Below, one piece after another: positions 34,134 to 36,197 of a stretch of 36,197 nt of DNA. The notes beneath the pieces are model-generated. The model was given only the letters and a program-made list of their open reading frames with translations, searched no databases and was not told where the DNA came from. The position numbers and the translations under genes are program-made. Each line of letters starts with the position of its first letter. Position 1 is the first letter of the stretch. This stretch comes from Parasphingopyxis lamellibrachiae (GTDB taxonomy: Bacteria; Pseudomonadota; Alphaproteobacteria; Sphingomonadales; Sphingomonadaceae): contig NZ_QRDP01000005.1 in NCBI RefSeq assembly GCF_003385775.1, forward strand, positions 1 through 36,197, given 5' to 3'.

Positions 34134-34916
34134 CTATTCGGCCCCGTAGGAGAAGGAAGCTGAGCCCAGCCCGCCAACCGTCGCCTTGACTTTATCGCCG
34201 GGTACAAGGGCAACCATGGGCCCCAGCGCTCCGGTGAGGAGAATATCCCCGGCCCGCAGCGGTTCTCCGCGTTCAGTGAGCGTATTGGCGAGCCATGTCG
34301 CAGCGATAAGCGGGTGGCCCAGACATGCCGCCCCCGCCCCTAGCGATACGGTTTCGCCATTCACCTCAAGCACCATGCCGCACGTCCACAGATCCAACCC
34401 CGGCAATGCTTTGCGCTCGTTTCCGAGGACGAACATCGCTGAAGACCCATTATCGGCGACGGTATCTGCGAAGGTAATTTTCCAGTCGGCGATGCGGCTG
34501 TCGACGATCTCGATCGCGGCCATGGCCTCCGCCACACAATCCGCCAGTTCATCCCGGGTAATTTCCCGTGCGGGCAAATCCTTGCCCAGAATAAGGGCTA
34601 TCTCCGCTTCGGCCTTGGGCTGTATCACCTTGGACTGTTCAAGAACGCCGCCATCGGCGATTTCCATATCATCAAACAGAACACCGAAATCCGGTTGCCC
34701 CACGCCGAGTTGCGCCTGCACCGCCTTTGCCGTCAGCCCGATCTTGCGGCCAACGATACGCCGTCCCTGCTCTTCCCAAAACCTGGTATTGATCGACTGG
34801 ATCGCATAGGCACCATCGACATCGATCGGGTCCAGCGTATCGCGCATCGGCGGGAGCGTTTTACCTGAATATGCGTCCCGCAGTTTGCGGGCGGCAATTT
34901 CTTGGGCGTCTGACAT
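34134..34916 (-). CDS. mhpD: 2-Oxopent-4-enoate hydratase / 4-oxalocrotonate decarboxylase family
   Basis: A 260-residue member of the MhpD/DmpE/BphH family, adding water to 2-hydroxypenta-2,4-dienoate to give the aldolase's substrate. Family motifs: [41 protein letters not shown] with metal-binding Glu residues, and LTGALGPM near the end. ATG 34916 is chosen for its GGAGAG; upstream in-frame ATGs at 34928 and 34946 are less likely. Decarboxylases of the same family look alike, but the company of aldolase and dehydrogenase favours the hydratase. It is divergent from an IclR regulator that probably controls it. Confidence 0.92.
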   Translation of the reverse strand: MSDAQEIAARKLRDAYSGKTLPPMRDTLDPIDVDGAYAIQSINTRFWEEQGRRIVGRKIGLTAKAVQAQLGVGQPDFGVLFDDMEIADGGVLEQSKVIQPKAEAEIALILGKDLPAREITRDELADCVAEAMAAIEIVDSRIADWKITFADTVADNGSSAMFVLGNERKALPGLDLWTCGMVLEVNGETVSLGAGAACLGHPLIAATWLANTLTERGEPLRAGDILLTGALGPMVALVPGDKVKATVGGLGSASFSYGAE

Positions 34917-34986
34917 CTCTCTCTCCATTTGAGATTCATATATCATGTCCCCGAACTTGCAGCGACAATGCCGAACGAGCTATCTC

Positions 34987-34997
34987 TCACATTGTGA
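34987..34997. promoter_or_regulatory. Short palindrome at the divergent hydratase/IclR intergenic region
   Basis: TCACATTGTGA is a perfect 5+1+5 palindrome in the 77-bp gap between the hydratase operon and the IclR gene, overlapping the proposed GTG start of the regulator. It could be an autoregulatory site. No box of the YGTAGGRCR type occurs here, so this operon seems controlled separately. Confidence 0.3.
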
Positions 34998-35758
34998 CAA
35001 ATAGAGAAGAAACTAACAAATCCGTTGCGAAAGCCTTCAAGCTACTTTCGCGGATCGTTTCGGATGGCGGCAAGAGCAGCCTGACGGAGATTGCGGCTCC
35101 CCTGGAAATTCCTTTGCCAACCGCACATCGCATTGCCGAGACATTGATCCGACAGGGCTATCTCGTACGCAGTCGGCGCGGACATTATCATGCGGGGCCA
35201 GAACTGCGCATCCTTCACCCCAACCTCTCGATAGCGGAGGTGGCGTCCGGCATTGCCCGCCCGCTGCTCGCGAAACTGGCAAGAAAATATAAGTGCACGG
35301 CCCATCTCGGCGTTCTGGAAGGCGGAATGGTCACCTATCTCGTCAAGGCGGGGAATACGGAAACGGAGCTGTTCACGCGCGAGAAAATGCAACTGGAGGC
35401 CTATTGCTCGGCAATCGGCAAAATCCTACTAGCGACCGAGCCAGAGCCAGAGCTCGAAGCCTATCTTGATAACGGCCCGTTTGTGAGCCTGACAGCCAAC
35501 ACTCTTGTTTCACCCGATATATTGCGCACCGAGATTGCATCTGTCCGCGACAACGGCATCGCCATCGATAATCGCGAGGTCAGTGAAGACCTGTTCTGCA
35601 TTGCAGTGCCGGTGACAGATCAGGATGGCCGCATCTTCGCAGCGATCTCCCTGTCTTTCCACCAAGCAGAAATAACTTCCCAGAAGATCGATAAATACAT
35701 TCCGGCCCTCAACGATGTAGCATCGACGGTCGCACTAAAGCTCGCGGGCTGTCCGTAG
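34994..35758 (+). CDS. IclR-family transcriptional regulator
   Basis: A 254-residue regulator from GTG 34994. The frame stays open back to ATG 34871, but that would run into the divergent hydratase gene, so the GTG is preferred. Residues of about 8-70 form the winged helix (KLLSRIVSDGGKSSLTEIA, LPTAHRIAETL); the rest is the effector domain (EAYCSAIGKILLA, REVSEDLFCIAVPV, FAAISLSFH). Divergence from the hydratase-dehydrogenase-aldolase operon suggests it controls those genes in response to a pathway intermediate. The pseudogene at 21191-22069 is its decayed paralogue. Confidence 0.9.
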   Translation: MTNREETNKSVAKAFKLLSRIVSDGGKSSLTEIAAPLEIPLPTAHRIAETLIRQGYLVRSRRGHYHAGPELRILHPNLSIAEVASGIARPLLAKLARKYKCTAHLGVLEGGMVTYLVKAGNTETELFTREKMQLEAYCSAIGKILLATEPEPELEAYLDNGPFVSLTANTLVSPDILRTEIASVRDNGIAIDNREVSEDLFCIAVPVTDQDGRIFAAISLSFHQAEITSQKIDKYIPALNDVASTVALKLAGCP

Positions 35759-36197
35759 AGCATAAGCAATCGACCTCCGGTTCTCACACGTCAGCAACCC
35801 GGTCGAGATTTCCAGTTTCCGCTTGCCTGACCTTCGGCAATAGCTTGATAAAAGCCGAAAGGATCTGCTCGGCCTGAAACGCGCCCTTGGTTACGTTCCC
35901 TGCACCGTGGACGGGCTTCCCTGCTCCGCGGAATAAATACCCTGTTAACTTGGTCAGGGAATTTGCTCTTGAAAGCCTGAAATTCTGACATTTCTCACGG
36001 CGATGACCGCCCAAATATGCTCAAAAGCTACCGATTACCCTGCAAATTCCCGCAGAACAGGGTATTTCGCATCAGAGACCGGTTCGCTCCGGACTGCGTC
36101 GCGCACCACACAGTTTATCCTTCCAAATCAATAACTTAGCCTGCGCATTAACTCGGCGAATTGAGGCGCAATTACCGCCCCTTAGCCCTATTATGCG
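35759..36197. repeat. Gene-free right end with degenerate short repeats
   Basis: I see no convincing gene in these 439 bp. CCCTG occurs at 35898, 35919 and 35940, exactly 21 bp apart, each at the head of a degenerate unit. It occurs again at 36038, with inverted CAGGG at 35955 and 36058. TACCCTG (36036-36042) and CAGGGTA (36058-36064) make a 7-bp stem. A small minus-strand frame (35791-35991, starting MSEFQAFKSKFPD) results from these repeats. Its beginning resembles DNA just upstream of the IclR pseudogene near 22155-22180. Confidence 0.45.

Noticed and set aside
35791-35991. Small minus-strand protein starting MSEFQAFKSKFPD
   Set aside because: Its frame is made by short degenerate repeats, it lacks a ribosome-binding site, and it shows no domain.
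1-36197. CRISPR arrays, tRNA or rRNA genes
   Set aside because: I saw no regularly spaced long direct repeats and no recognisable structural RNA sequence.

Overview
The window looks like a catabolic island from a sphingomonad-type alphaproteobacterium. This is inferred from the gene families: a TonB-dependent receptor heading an aromatic-degradation operon, sphingomonad-style ring-hydroxylating oxygenases, glutathione-dependent formaldehyde oxidation and FdsGBAD formate dehydrogenase. No rRNA or other phylogenetic marker is present. A decayed IS6-type transposase lies at the left edge and a cluster of short degenerate repeats at the right edge.

Layout. (1) 1-840: IS remnant. (2) 961-21169, all on the minus strand, in four transcription units read from right to left. 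Unit A (21169 to 13768): a salicylate/anthranilate-hydroxylase-like Rieske alpha and beta pair, a meta-cleavage-type alpha/beta hydrolase, an amidohydrolase, a carbazole-1,9a-dioxygenase-like oxygenase (CarAa type), a second hydrolase (CarC type), a LigA/CarBa-like and LigB/CarBb-like extradiol dioxygenase, and a Rieske ferredoxin. Unit B (13571 to 7029): TonB receptor, ferredoxin reductase, FAH-family hydrolase, Rid-like protein, PsuG-like glycosidase and an FCD-type GntR regulator. Unit C (6934 to 4847): EamA transporter and a Rieske oxygenase of the N-demethylase/betaine-monooxygenase kind. Unit D (4677 to 961): a seven-iron ferredoxin with an in-frame TGA, glutathione-dependent formaldehyde dehydrogenase, a second ferredoxin reductase and S-formylglutathione hydrolase. 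(3) 21191-22069: an IclR pseudogene. (4) 22229-31262, plus strand: pyruvate carboxylase, then fdsG-fdsB-mobA-fdsA-fdsD. (5) 31259-34916, minus strand: fdhD, then the aldolase, acetaldehyde dehydrogenase and hydratase of the meta-cleavage lower pathway. (6) 34994-35758: an intact IclR regulator, paralogous to the broken one. (7) 35759-36197: no gene, only repeats.

How it fits together (inference). The genes read as a nearly complete route for an aromatic, probably N- or O-heteroatom-bridged and methylated, substrate. The outer-membrane receptor and EamA protein move compounds across the membranes. A Rieske demethylase with its own ferredoxin and reductase would release formaldehyde, oxidised to CO2 by the glutathione pathway and formate dehydrogenase. 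The angular-type dioxygenase, extradiol enzyme and hydrolases would open the ring, and hydratase, aldolase and dehydrogenase would yield pyruvate and acetyl-CoA. Pyruvate carboxylase would make oxaloacetate. The substrate cannot be named from sequence.

Two observations stand out. A nine-base box (consensus YGTAGGRCR) recurs seven times, at the predicted promoters of all four minus-strand units and nowhere else I noticed; it fits the operator type of the GntR regulator encoded in unit B. And the seven-iron ferredoxin has a TGA exactly at a [4Fe-4S] ligand cysteine, followed ten bases later by a strong hairpin, which means either a fresh nonsense mutation or a selenocysteine candidate.
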